A stretch of DNA of 64,000 bases from Nocardioides seonyuensis (GTDB lineage Bacteria > Actinomycetota > Actinomycetes > Propionibacteriales > Nocardioidaceae), in NCBI RefSeq assembly GCF_004683965.1, contig NZ_CP038436.1, positions 1,426,001-1,490,000 of the forward strand. Direction: 5' to 3'. The notes beneath the pieces are model-generated. The model had not been told where the DNA came from. It worked only from the letters and a program-made list of their open reading frames with translations, and ran no database searches. Positions within the stretch are counted from its first letter, which is position 1. Every line of letters begins with the position of its first letter. Both the position numbers and the translations under genes were made by a program. Positions 23,719 through 31,032 of this stretch are shown in pieces.

Positions 23719-25119
23719 GTGACCGGCACCTTCAGCTCGGTCTCCTCGGCCCTGAGCGCGCTGCGCTACAACCAGGTCGTGATGGACGTCGCGAGCGGCA
23801 ACATCGCCAACGTCGCCACCGACGGGTACGCCCGCCGCCGAGTCATCGGCGAGTCCGTCGGCGCACCCGACAAGCCCGCCATGTGGAGTCGCTACGACGG
23901 CCACGGCGACGGCGTCCGCGTCGGCTCCCTCGACCGGATGGTCGACCCGCTGCTCGACCTGCGGGCACGTCGCGAGCACGGCAACCAGAGCTTCCTCGAC
24001 ACGCGGGCCGCCTCCCTCGCCCGGATCGAGACCGGCCTCGGCGAGCCCGCCGGCGAAGGCATCTCCGCTGCCATCGCCGAGTTCGGCGCCTCCCTGCACG
24101 ACCTCTCCAACCACCCCGACACCAGCTCGGTGCGCACCCAGGTGCTCGCCAACGCCCAGGGCCTCGCCGACGCGGTCGCGGTCCAGCGCCGCAACATCGA
24201 GGCTGAGGAGGGCGACCAGCGGATGGCGCTGCTCGCCGACATCGACGAGACCAACGCCCTCGCCAAGGACCTCGCCGCGACCAACGAGGCGATCAACGCC
24301 GCACGCCTCTCCGGCACGGATGCCTCGGCATTGCTCGACGCCCGGGACTCGATGGCCCTGCGCCTGGCCGACCTCACCGGCGGCACCGCCAAGGAGAACG
24401 GCAAGGGCGGCCTCGACGTGACCGTCGGTGGCGTCGACCTGGTGACGGGCAACAAGGCCGGACGCATCGACGTGGCGTCCGGGGTCGCGCCCGACGGCAC
24501 CGCCGATGGCGGCCCCCTCGTGCTCACCGCCACCGCCCCCGGTGGTTCGCCCACCGCGGTCACCGGCCTGCGCGGCGAGATCGGCGGCGAGGTCACGCTG
24601 CTCACCGTCACCCTGCCCGGTCTGCGCGCCGACCTCCAGGGCTTCGCGCAGCAGCTCGCCGACAGTGTCAACGCCGCCCACCAGGCCGGTTTCGACGCCG
24701 CTGGTGCGGCTGGCGTACCCCTCTTCGGCGTCGACCCGGCCGCTCCGGGTGGACCGCTGGTGCTGCTGGTCTCCGACCCGCAGGCGCTGGCGGCCTCCGG
24801 CATCGGCGGCGGCCCCAACCGTGACGGTGGCAACGCCAAGGCCCTGGCCACCTCGCTCTCAGGACCCGAACGCGCCTATCAGCAGCTGGTCACCGGGTTC
24901 GGTGTCGCCGTGGCGTCCACCCGCCAGCAGGCGGCGACCCAGCAGAACCTGACCACCCAGGTCGACGGCGCCCGTGAGCAGCTCTCCGGGGTGAACCTCG
25001 ACGAGGAGATGGTGACCATGATGCAGGCCCAGCGGAGCTACGAGGCTGCCGCGCGCGTGATGACCACGCTCGACTCGGTGCTCGACACCCTGATCAACCG
25101 GACCGGGCTGGTGCGCTGA
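23719..25119 (+). CDS. flgK: Hook-filament junction protein FlgK
   Basis: FlgK (HAP1) joins hook and filament. The 466-aa protein starts at GTG with GTFSSVSSALSALRYNQVVM and NIANVATDGYARRRV, and ends in LDEEMVTMMQAQRSYEAAAR and MTTLDSVLDTLIN, the axial C-terminal motif. It overlaps flgL by one base (TGATG). Confidence 0.96.
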   Translation: MTGTFSSVSSALSALRYNQVVMDVASGNIANVATDGYARRRVIGESVGAPDKPAMWSRYDGHGDGVRVGSLDRMVDPLLDLRARREHGNQSFLDTRAASLARIETGLGEPAGEGISAAIAEFGASLHDLSNHPDTSSVRTQVLANAQGLADAVAVQRRNIEAEEGDQRMALLADIDETNALAKDLAATNEAINAARLSGTDASALLDARDSMALRLADLTGGTAKENGKGGLDVTVGGVDLVTGNKAGRIDVASGVAPDGTADGGPLVLTATAPGGSPTAVTGLRGEIGGEVTLLTVTLPGLRADLQGFAQQLADSVNAAHQAGFDAAGAAGVPLFGVDPAAPGGPLVLLVSDPQALAASGIGGGPNRDGGNAKALATSLSGPERAYQQLVTGFGVAVASTRQQAATQQNLTTQVDGAREQLSGVNLDEEMVTMMQAQRSYEAAARVMTTLDSVLDTLINRTGLVR

Positions 25120-26015
25120 TGAACGTCAACCGCGTGACCCAGTCGATGCTCGGGGACCGGTCGATGGCCAACCTCCAGAGTGGTCTCAAGCGTCTCGCCG
25201 ACCTCCAGGAGCACCTCTCGACCGGGCGGGTCCTCAACCGCCCCTCCGACAACCCGGCCGACGCCGGCTCCGCCATGCGGCTGCGGTCGTCGCTGCGCGC
25301 AGAGCAGCAGCACGCCCGCAACGCCGACGACGGCCTCGGCTGGCTCAACACGATCGACTCGTCACTGCAGACCGCGGGCGACTCCGTACGACGTGCGCGT
25401 GAGCTCGCGCTGCAGGGCGCCAACGCCGCCGGCGGGCCCCAGGCTCGCGAGGCGCTCGCCACCGAGGTCGACCAGATCCGCGCCGGACTGCTGTCCACGG
25501 CCAACACCACCTACCTGGGGCGGCCCGTGTTCGGCGGCACGACGATGGGCAACGTGGCCTTCACCGACAACGCGGGGGTCGTCACGTTCACCGGCGACTC
25601 CAACCCGGTCAACCGCACCGTGGCGGACGGCGTCGTCGTCAACGTCGCCCAGGAGGGGACGGCCGCGTTCGGCACCGACGCCGACAACGTGTTCGCGCAC
25701 CTCAGCGCCCTCTCGGCGGCACTCCGCGCCGGTGACACCGCCGGTATCTCCACCGGGATCGACGCCCTCGCGGCCGACGAGAAGCAGGTCGTCGTCGCCC
25801 GGGCCGACATCGGCGCACGCACCGTGCGCGTCGAGCAGGCCACCACGCGCGCGGGCGATTCCGAGCTGTCCCTCACCAATGCGTTGGCCGAGATCGAGAA
25901 CGCCGACCTGCCGCGTACCGTGGTCGACCTGAAGATGCAGGAGGTGGCCTACCAGGCCTCCCTCGCAGCGACAGCGCGTGTGCTGCAGCCGAGCCTGGTG
26001 GACTTCCTGCGATGA
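25119..26015 (+). CDS. flgL: Hook-filament junction protein FlgL
   Basis: FlgL (HAP3), related to flagellin. The 298-aa protein begins MNVNRVTQSMLGDRSMANLQ, with LQEHLSTGRVLNRPSDNPAD, and has a helical C terminus VVDLKMQEVAYQASLAATAR. It is translationally coupled to flgK and precedes fliW. Confidence 0.95.
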   Translation: MNVNRVTQSMLGDRSMANLQSGLKRLADLQEHLSTGRVLNRPSDNPADAGSAMRLRSSLRAEQQHARNADDGLGWLNTIDSSLQTAGDSVRRARELALQGANAAGGPQAREALATEVDQIRAGLLSTANTTYLGRPVFGGTTMGNVAFTDNAGVVTFTGDSNPVNRTVADGVVVNVAQEGTAAFGTDADNVFAHLSALSAALRAGDTAGISTGIDALAADEKQVVVARADIGARTVRVEQATTRAGDSELSLTNALAEIENADLPRTVVDLKMQEVAYQASLAATARVLQPSLVDFLR

Positions 26016-26047
26016 TCGCCACGATGCACAGACCCACCAGGAGCGTC

Positions 26048-26434
26048 ATGCAGGAGATCCCCGTCATCGAGCTGGTGCAGCCCATGCCCGGCTTCCCCGA
26101 CCTGGCCCGCTTCGCCCTTGTCCAGGTCGACGACGCCGGCGTCCTGTGCAGCCTCACCTCGCTCGACCAGCCCGGCCTGCGCTTCCTCGTCGTACCCCCT
26201 GCGGCGTTCTTCCCCGACTACACCCCCGAGGTCGAGGAGGCGGTGCTCAGCGAGCTCGGCTCCGAGTCGGTCGACGACCTGGTCGTCCTCTGCGTCCTCA
26301 CCGCCGGGGAGTCCCTGGCGACGACCACGGCCAACCTCGCAGCCCCCGTCGTGGTCGACACCGCGAACCACCGTGCCGTCCAGGTCGTGCTCGACGACCC
26401 GGCACTCTCGGTCGCCACGCCGCTCATCGCGTGA
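26048..26434 (+). CDS. fliW: Flagellar assembly factor FliW (CsrA antagonist)
   Basis: FliW binds either flagellin or CsrA, and in Bacillus it frees flagellin mRNA from CsrA when filament assembly proceeds. The protein begins MQEIPVIELVQPMPGFPDL and has LRFLVVPPAAFFPDYTPEV and VVVDTANHRAVQVVLDD, typical of FliW. ATG at 26048 has CCAGGAG five bases upstream. The frame opens earlier at 26012, where an ATGA overlap with flgL exists, so 12 extra residues are possible. 128 aa as called. csrA follows 33 bases later. Confidence 0.9.
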   Translation: MQEIPVIELVQPMPGFPDLARFALVQVDDAGVLCSLTSLDQPGLRFLVVPPAAFFPDYTPEVEEAVLSELGSESVDDLVVLCVLTAGESLATTTANLAAPVVVDTANHRAVQVVLDDPALSVATPLIA

Positions 26435-26467
26435 GCGCGAGCAACGCCCGACGGGTACCGTGACCGC

Positions 26468-26716
26468 ATGCTGGTCTTGAGTCGCCGCGCAGGCGAGAGT
26501 GTCGTGATCGGTGACGACGTGACCATCTCGGTGCTCGAGGTGCGTGGCGACGTCGTCCGCATCGGCATCGACGCACCACGGTCAGTGGCGGTCCACCGCG
26601 CCGAGCTGCTCGCGCAGCTCGAGCAGTCCAACAAGGAGGCCGCCTCGCCGAGCACCAACGCCGTCGACTCGCTCCTCGAGGCCCTCCGCAGCCGGAACGG
26701 CTCCGCCGACTCCTGA
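26468..26716 (+). CDS. csrA: Carbon storage regulator CsrA (post-transcriptional regulator)
   Basis: An 82-aa RNA-binding protein. The start MLVLSRRAGESVVIGDDVTI carries Leu4, Arg6 and Arg7, and VAVHRAEL carries the second half of the RNA-binding face (VHR). The core matches CsrA/RsmA closely. The last 25 residues are a disordered tail that E. coli CsrA lacks. It is encoded after fliW at the end of a flagellar operon, and four flagellar leaders in this window show candidate GGA-loop targets. Confidence 0.97.
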   Translation: MLVLSRRAGESVVIGDDVTISVLEVRGDVVRIGIDAPRSVAVHRAELLAQLEQSNKEAASPSTNAVDSLLEALRSRNGSADS

Positions 26717-26740
26717 CCGGCGGCTTGGGCCCTCCGGCGG

Positions 26741-26824
26741 AATCACCGGTTACCCGGTGACCCACCGGGTTATCGACCGTTGCAACGGGCTGGAAGCGCG
26801 GCGACCACCGGGTAACCGGTGATT
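26741..26824. repeat. Perfect 19-bp inverted repeat between csrA and the response regulator gene
   Basis: AATCACCGGTTACCCGGTG at 26741-26759 is repeated inverted at 26806-26824 with 46 bases between. Each arm is itself a near-palindrome (CACCGG-TTA-CCCGGTG), and a third partial copy CACCGGGTTA lies at 26763-26772. The region lies between convergent genes, so a bidirectional terminator is possible, but the nested symmetry looks like protein sites. A short palindrome GCCCCGCGGGGC at 26840-26851 may end the minus-strand gene. Confidence 0.6.
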
Positions 26825-26863
26825 GCGACCCACAAGAACGCCCCGCGGGGCCAGCCCGCGCGG

Positions 26864-27526
26864 TCAGCCGCGATAGCGGGAGGCGAGCACCGCGGCCTGG
26901 GTGCGCCCCTGGACGCCCAGCTTGGCGAACAGCGTCGTGACGTGGTTCTTCACGGTCTTCTCGGCGAGGTAGAGCCGCTCGCCGATCTGCTTGTTGGTCA
27001 GGCCGTCGGTGATCAGCTCGAGGATCGCGGCCTGCGTGGCGGTGAGCGAGGCCATGGCGTCGGGCGCTGCCGCCTGCTCGATCTTGCGCAGCTCGATGAC
27101 GCGCATCGCGATGTGGGGCTGGATCAGCGACCAGCCCTGGCCCACCCAGCGCACGCCCTTGACGAGGTCCTCCACCGACGACTGCTTGTGGAGGTAGCCG
27201 CTGGCGCCGGCGAGGTAGGCGCTCACCATCATGTCCTCGTCGTCCTCCTCGCCGTGGACGACGACCTTGATCGTGGGGTCCAGCGAGCGGATCTGACGGC
27301 ACAGGTCGATGCCGTTGCCGTCGGGCAGCTCGACGTCGAGGACCGCGACGTCGGGCGACAGCTCGAGGACCTCGGTCAACGCCTCGGAGACCCGTCCCGA
27401 CTCGCCGGCGACCTGGAGGTCCTGCTCGGCCTCGAGGAAGGACCGGACACCACGACGGATCATCACGTGGTCGTCGAGCAGGTAGACACGGATCGTGTCC
27501 TTCACTGCGCTCTGCGGCATCGACAC
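26864..27526 (-). CDS. NarL/FixJ-type response regulator with an atypical receiver
   Basis: A 220-aa two-domain regulator. The receiver domain (residues 10-130) has the acidic pair LLDDH, phospho-acceptor Asp64 in AVLDVELPDGNG, and Lys114 in SGYLHK. The usual Thr/Ser after strand 4 is replaced by Gly92 in VVVHGEEDDE. A LuxR-type HTH (residues 155-215) has LTATQAAILELITDGLTNKQ and KTVKNHVTTLFAKLGV. No kinase gene is adjacent. It lies convergent to the flagellar operon, so a role in motility is possible but unproven. Confidence 0.92.
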   Translation of the reverse strand: MSMPQSAVKDTIRVYLLDDHVMIRRGVRSFLEAEQDLQVAGESGRVSEALTEVLELSPDVAVLDVELPDGNGIDLCRQIRSLDPTIKVVVHGEEDDEDMMVSAYLAGASGYLHKQSSVEDLVKGVRWVGQGWSLIQPHIAMRVIELRKIEQAAAPDAMASLTATQAAILELITDGLTNKQIGERLYLAEKTVKNHVTTLFAKLGVQGRTQAAVLASRYRG

Positions 27527-27602
27527 CCGACTCTTCCCGACAAGACTGGTTCTTTACCTTAAAGTCCGGCGGCAAGATGCGTGGTCGATCCCCCGAAGCC
27601 GC

Positions 27603-28517
27603 TCAAAGTGTGCGTGCCGGCTCCGCCGCCGGCACGGGTACGACGACGGTGGGGCGTCGTCGTACGGTCGCCCAGAGGACGCCGCCGACCACGAGCACCC
27701 CACCGGCCAGCTCGAGCAGCGTGGGCGACTGGTCGAGCAGCACCCAGCCGGCGAGGATCCCGGTGACGGGGACGAGCATCGAGAAGGGCGCGACCACACC
27801 GGCGGCGTGGCGTGCCATCAGCCAGACCCAGATGCCCGAGCCCACGACCGTGCCGGCCACCACCGTGTAGGCCAGCCCGAGCCACGCCAGCACGGCGGCG
27901 GGGGAGACAGAGGAGGCGAGTGCGTCGCCGATCTGCTGGGGTCCTTCGACCACGAGCGACAGCGCGAACATCGGCACCGGCGGCACGACTGACATCCACA
28001 GCGTGAGGTGGAGAGGGTTGGGCGCCGCCGCCTGGCGGCTGGCCAGGTTGCCGAAGGCCCAGCCCAGGCCGCCCAGCACGACCAGCAGGAAGGGCCACCA
28101 GCTCGTGGCGCTGGCGCGGGACACCCCGACCAGCGCGAGCCCCGCGACGGCCACGACGACGCCGAGGACCTGCCGGGGCGTGATGCGCTCACGAAGCAGC
28201 GCGGCCCCGAGGGCGACCGTGAAGGGAGCCGAGGCCTGCAGCACGAGGGACGCGAGGCCGGCCGGGAAGCCGGCGGCCATCCCGAGGTAGAGCCCAATGA
28301 ACTGGAGGGTCCCGAAGCCCAGGCCGTACCCCACCAGCCAGCGCAGGGGCACGTCGGGACGTGGGATGAGCAGGACCGCGGGGACCGCGATCACGAGGAA
28401 GCGGAGCCCGACCAGGAACAGCGGCGGGAACTGCTGGAGCGAGGCGTGGATCGCCATGAAATTGAGCCCCCACAGGACGGACACGAGGACCGCGAGCAGG
28501 ACGTGGCGCAAGGGCAT
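27603..28517 (-). CDS. DMT-family transporter (EamA domains)
   Basis: A 304-aa protein with about ten transmembrane helices in two EamA repeats, including VSVLWGLNFMAIHASLQQFP at the start and GILAGWVLLDQSPTLLELAG in the second repeat. The family exports amino acids and other small metabolites. Divergent from a LysR gene 71 bases away, which is the usual pairing of exporter and regulator. Substrate unknown. Confidence 0.9.
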   Translation of the reverse strand: MPLRHVLLAVLVSVLWGLNFMAIHASLQQFPPLFLVGLRFLVIAVPAVLLIPRPDVPLRWLVGYGLGFGTLQFIGLYLGMAAGFPAGLASLVLQASAPFTVALGAALLRERITPRQVLGVVVAVAGLALVGVSRASATSWWPFLLVVLGGLGWAFGNLASRQAAAPNPLHLTLWMSVVPPVPMFALSLVVEGPQQIGDALASSVSPAAVLAWLGLAYTVVAGTVVGSGIWVWLMARHAAGVVAPFSMLVPVTGILAGWVLLDQSPTLLELAGGVLVVGGVLWATVRRRPTVVVPVPAAEPARTL

Positions 28518-28588
28518 GGGTCAAGGCTTAGCGTGACTACTCTTCACGTCCATCGAATTCTTCCGAAGGCATTGATTAGGCTGCCTAC

Positions 28589-29479
28589 ATGAACGTGGCG
28601 CACCTCGAGCTCCTGCGCGAGCTCGCCGCCCGCGGCAGCCTCGCCGCCGTGGCCGCTGCCACCCAGCGGACCCCGTCCGCGCTGTCCCAACAGCTGCGCA
28701 CCGCCGAGCGCGAGCTGGGCGTGGCGCTGGTCGAGCCCGTCGGCCGCGGGCTCCGGTTGACCGCCGAGGGTCGGCTACTCGCCGACAGCGCCGACGAGGT
28801 GACGGCCGTGATCGCGCAGGTGCAGGGGCGGCTCGACGCAGCCATCGGGCAACCACGCGGCACGGTGCGGATCGGCACGTTGCCCTCGGCGGGCACCGCT
28901 CTGCTGCCGCCGCTCCTCGAGCGGCTGGCGGGCTCGGAGATCGAGGTCGACCTGGACGACTTCGACCTTGCGGAGGCCGACTACGCAGCTCGGACGCTCG
29001 ACGTCGACATCGTCATCGCCCACAGCCTCACCGGCCGCTTCCCTCCCGGGACAGACCACCTCACCTGCAGGGTGCTGGCCCACGAGCCCATCGACGTCGC
29101 CATGCCGTCGGACCATCCCCTCGCCGCCCACGACCGGCTGCGACCCGAGCACCTGCACGGCACCACGTGGATCGGGGTGCCGGTCGGCTACCCCTTCGAC
29201 ACGATCCTCCAAGCCGTGGAGCGCGCGAACGGCGAGCGCCTGGAGAGGTGGGTGCGGCTGCGCGACAACCGGATCATCGAGGCGCTCGTCCGGCAGGGGG
29301 CGGGGCTGGCGCTGCTGCCCCGCTTCACGACGCCGCTCGGCGACGGGCTCACCACCCGCCCGCTGCTCGGCGTGCGCGCCGAGCGCACGATCTCGGCGCT
29401 GTGCCGCCCCGACCGCCACGCCCGTCTCGCCGTACGACACGTCGTAGACGAGCTCGTCGCCATCGGCGGCGGCCTCTGA
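28589..29479 (+). CDS. LysR-family transcriptional regulator
   Basis: A 296-aa regulator. The N-terminal winged helix has HLELLRELAARGSLAAVAAA and TPSALSQQLRTAERELGVAL, and the C-terminal LysR substrate domain follows from about residue 90. It is divergent from the DMT exporter. The shared 71-base gap contains the short dyad CTTCCGAAG and T-rich sequence suitable for a LysR site. It probably regulates the exporter; the inducer is unknown. Confidence 0.92.
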   Translation: MNVAHLELLRELAARGSLAAVAAATQRTPSALSQQLRTAERELGVALVEPVGRGLRLTAEGRLLADSADEVTAVIAQVQGRLDAAIGQPRGTVRIGTLPSAGTALLPPLLERLAGSEIEVDLDDFDLAEADYAARTLDVDIVIAHSLTGRFPPGTDHLTCRVLAHEPIDVAMPSDHPLAAHDRLRPEHLHGTTWIGVPVGYPFDTILQAVERANGERLERWVRLRDNRIIEALVRQGAGLALLPRFTTPLGDGLTTRPLLGVRAERTISALCRPDRHARLAVRHVVDELVAIGGGL

Positions 29480-29508
29480 GCCGGAGCCACTGCACTACCC
29501 TCGCGGCC

Positions 29509-30453
29509 ATGAGCGCCATCGAGGGAGTCAGCGAGATCTTCGACCCCGAGGCCTGGGACGTCGTACCCGGCTTCGAGGACCTGACCGACCTGACCTACCA
29601 CCGGGCCCGCGAGCACGGCACGGTCCGCATCGCCTTCGACCGCCCCGACGTGCTCAACGCCTTCCGCCCGCACACGGTCGACGAGCTGCTCCGCACCCTC
29701 GACCACGCCCGCATGAGCGCCGACGTCGGGTGCGTGATCCTCACCGGCAACGGCCCCAGCGCCAAGAACGGCAAGTGGGCCTTCTGCACCGGCGGCGACC
29801 AGCGCATCCGCGGCAGGGCCGGCTACCAGTACGAGGACAAGGCCATCGGGGCCGACGACACCGGCGCAGAGGAGCCGAGCGTCATCGACAAGGCCAGGCT
29901 CGCGCGCCTGCACATCCTCGAGTGCCAGCGCCTCATCCGCTTCATGCCCAAGGTCGTCATCTGCGTCGTGCCCGGCTGGGCCGCCGGCGGGGGGCACAGC
30001 CTCCACGTCGTGTGCGACCTGACCCTCGCCTCGCGCGAGCACGCCCGCTTCAAGCAGACCGACGCCGACGTCGGCTCCTTCGACGGCGGCTACGGCTCGG
30101 CCTACCTCGCCCGCCAGGTCGGGCAGAAGTTCGCCCGCGAGATCTTCTTCCTCGCCGAGGAGTACGACGCCGACACGATGCACCGCATGGGTGCGGTCAA
30201 CCGGGTGGTCGAGCACGCCGAGCTCGAGAGGGTCGCTCTCGACTGGGGGCGCAAGATCAACGGCAAGAGCCCGACCGCCCAGCGGATGCTGAAGTACTCC
30301 TTCAACCTCCTCGACGACGGACTCGTCGGCCAGCAGCTCTTCGCCGGTGAGACCACGCGGCTGGCCTACATGACCGACGAGGCGCAGGAGGGTCGCGACC
30401 AGTTCCTCGAGAAGCGCGAGCCGGACTGGTCGCCCTACCCCTGGTACTACTGA
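29509..30453 (+). CDS. menB: 1,4-dihydroxy-2-naphthoyl-CoA synthase MenB
   Basis: MenB closes the second ring of menaquinone from o-succinylbenzoyl-CoA. The 314-aa crotonase-fold protein has DRPDVLNAFRPHTVDELL, FCTGGDQRIRG, AGYQY, the oxyanion region WAAGGGHSLHVVCDLTLASR, and the C terminus DWSPYPWYY. Length and C terminus match mycobacterial MenB as I recall it. A short gap follows the LysR gene, but a separate promoter is likely. Other men genes are not in the window. The start at 29509 replaces a longer frame that overlaps the LysR gene. Confidence 0.96.
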   Translation: MSAIEGVSEIFDPEAWDVVPGFEDLTDLTYHRAREHGTVRIAFDRPDVLNAFRPHTVDELLRTLDHARMSADVGCVILTGNGPSAKNGKWAFCTGGDQRIRGRAGYQYEDKAIGADDTGAEEPSVIDKARLARLHILECQRLIRFMPKVVICVVPGWAAGGGHSLHVVCDLTLASREHARFKQTDADVGSFDGGYGSAYLARQVGQKFAREIFFLAEEYDADTMHRMGAVNRVVEHAELERVALDWGRKINGKSPTAQRMLKYSFNLLDDGLVGQQLFAGETTRLAYMTDEAQEGRDQFLEKREPDWSPYPWYY

Positions 30454-30457
30454 TCTG

Positions 30458-30482
30458 AGGCTCTGGCGCGGGCCAGGAGCCT
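30458..30482. terminator. Bidirectional terminator between menB and a convergent gene
   Basis: Stem AGGCTC-TGGC (30458-30467) pairs with GCCA-G-GAGCCT (30472-30482) with one bulged base and a four-base loop GCGG. It begins five bases after the menB stop and lies just beyond the stop of the convergent gene at 30494. Confidence 0.65.
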
Positions 30483-30493
30483 GGTGGCGAAGA

Positions 30494-30901
30494 TCACTCC
30501 TGTGCGACGACGCGGACCGCGTCGGGCTCGAACCGCAGCTCCACGAGCGTCCAGCAGTCGTCGGACAGCGTCGCCACAGCAGCATCGCACCCGGGGCAGA
30601 CGCGGTTCGGGCCATCGCACCCGTCGTGACCGCAGCAGCCGCTGTTCCGGCGAGGCTCGGGGTGAGGCTCGAGATCAGGCGCATCCAGGGGGTTGGTGAC
30701 CAGGCAGCCGAGTGTGCCTGCCGGTGCACCGTCCGCGGTCAGGAGCCTCGGTCCCGGGTCGATCGCCCATGTGCCGACCTCGAGCGTGGGTTCGTAGCTG
30801 ACCTCGTCGACCGGCTTCGCCACCGGAAGGGTCGGGAGCTGGGTCATCGATCTCGTCAGTGCGCGATCGCAGACCGCGCACCGGAAGACCTGCTCACCCA
30901 T
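30494..30901 (-). CDS. Cysteine-rich hypothetical protein with zinc-ribbon-like motifs
   Basis: A 135-aa protein I do not recognise. It begins MGEQVFRCAVCDRALT, with a CxxC pair, and later has GCCGHDGCDGPNRVCPGC, rich in Cys and His, which could bind zinc. The middle (PRLLTADGAPAGTLGCLVTN) is unremarkable. The C terminus VELRFEPDAVRVVAQE is beta-like. It stands alone between convergent menB and a divergent MFS gene. The frame looks real from its codon third-position GC and lack of overlap, but no function can be given. Confidence 0.7.
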   Translation of the reverse strand: MGEQVFRCAVCDRALTRSMTQLPTLPVAKPVDEVSYEPTLEVGTWAIDPGPRLLTADGAPAGTLGCLVTNPLDAPDLEPHPEPRRNSGCCGHDGCDGPNRVCPGCDAAVATLSDDCWTLVELRFEPDAVRVVAQE

Positions 30902-31032
30902 GCCGACATTCTCGCGTCACAGTGCCCCGACGGGCGACTGGATATGTCGGGGCCGGTGGTTCCGAGGTTCGACATCGGCTCACGCTGATCCGAACTGAAA
31001 CACCGGCGGGACGACGTCAGTTGGACTGACTC

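Noticed and set aside
25119..26015. FlgL considered as a second flagellin
   Set aside because: Its place after flgK, its N-terminal sequence and its length fit FlgL; the flagellin D1 signature of fliC is not reproduced.
29167..29508. N-terminal extension of the menB frame by 114 codons
   Set aside because: It overlaps the LysR gene in another frame and the MenB family starts at the ATG at 29509, giving the expected 314 aa.
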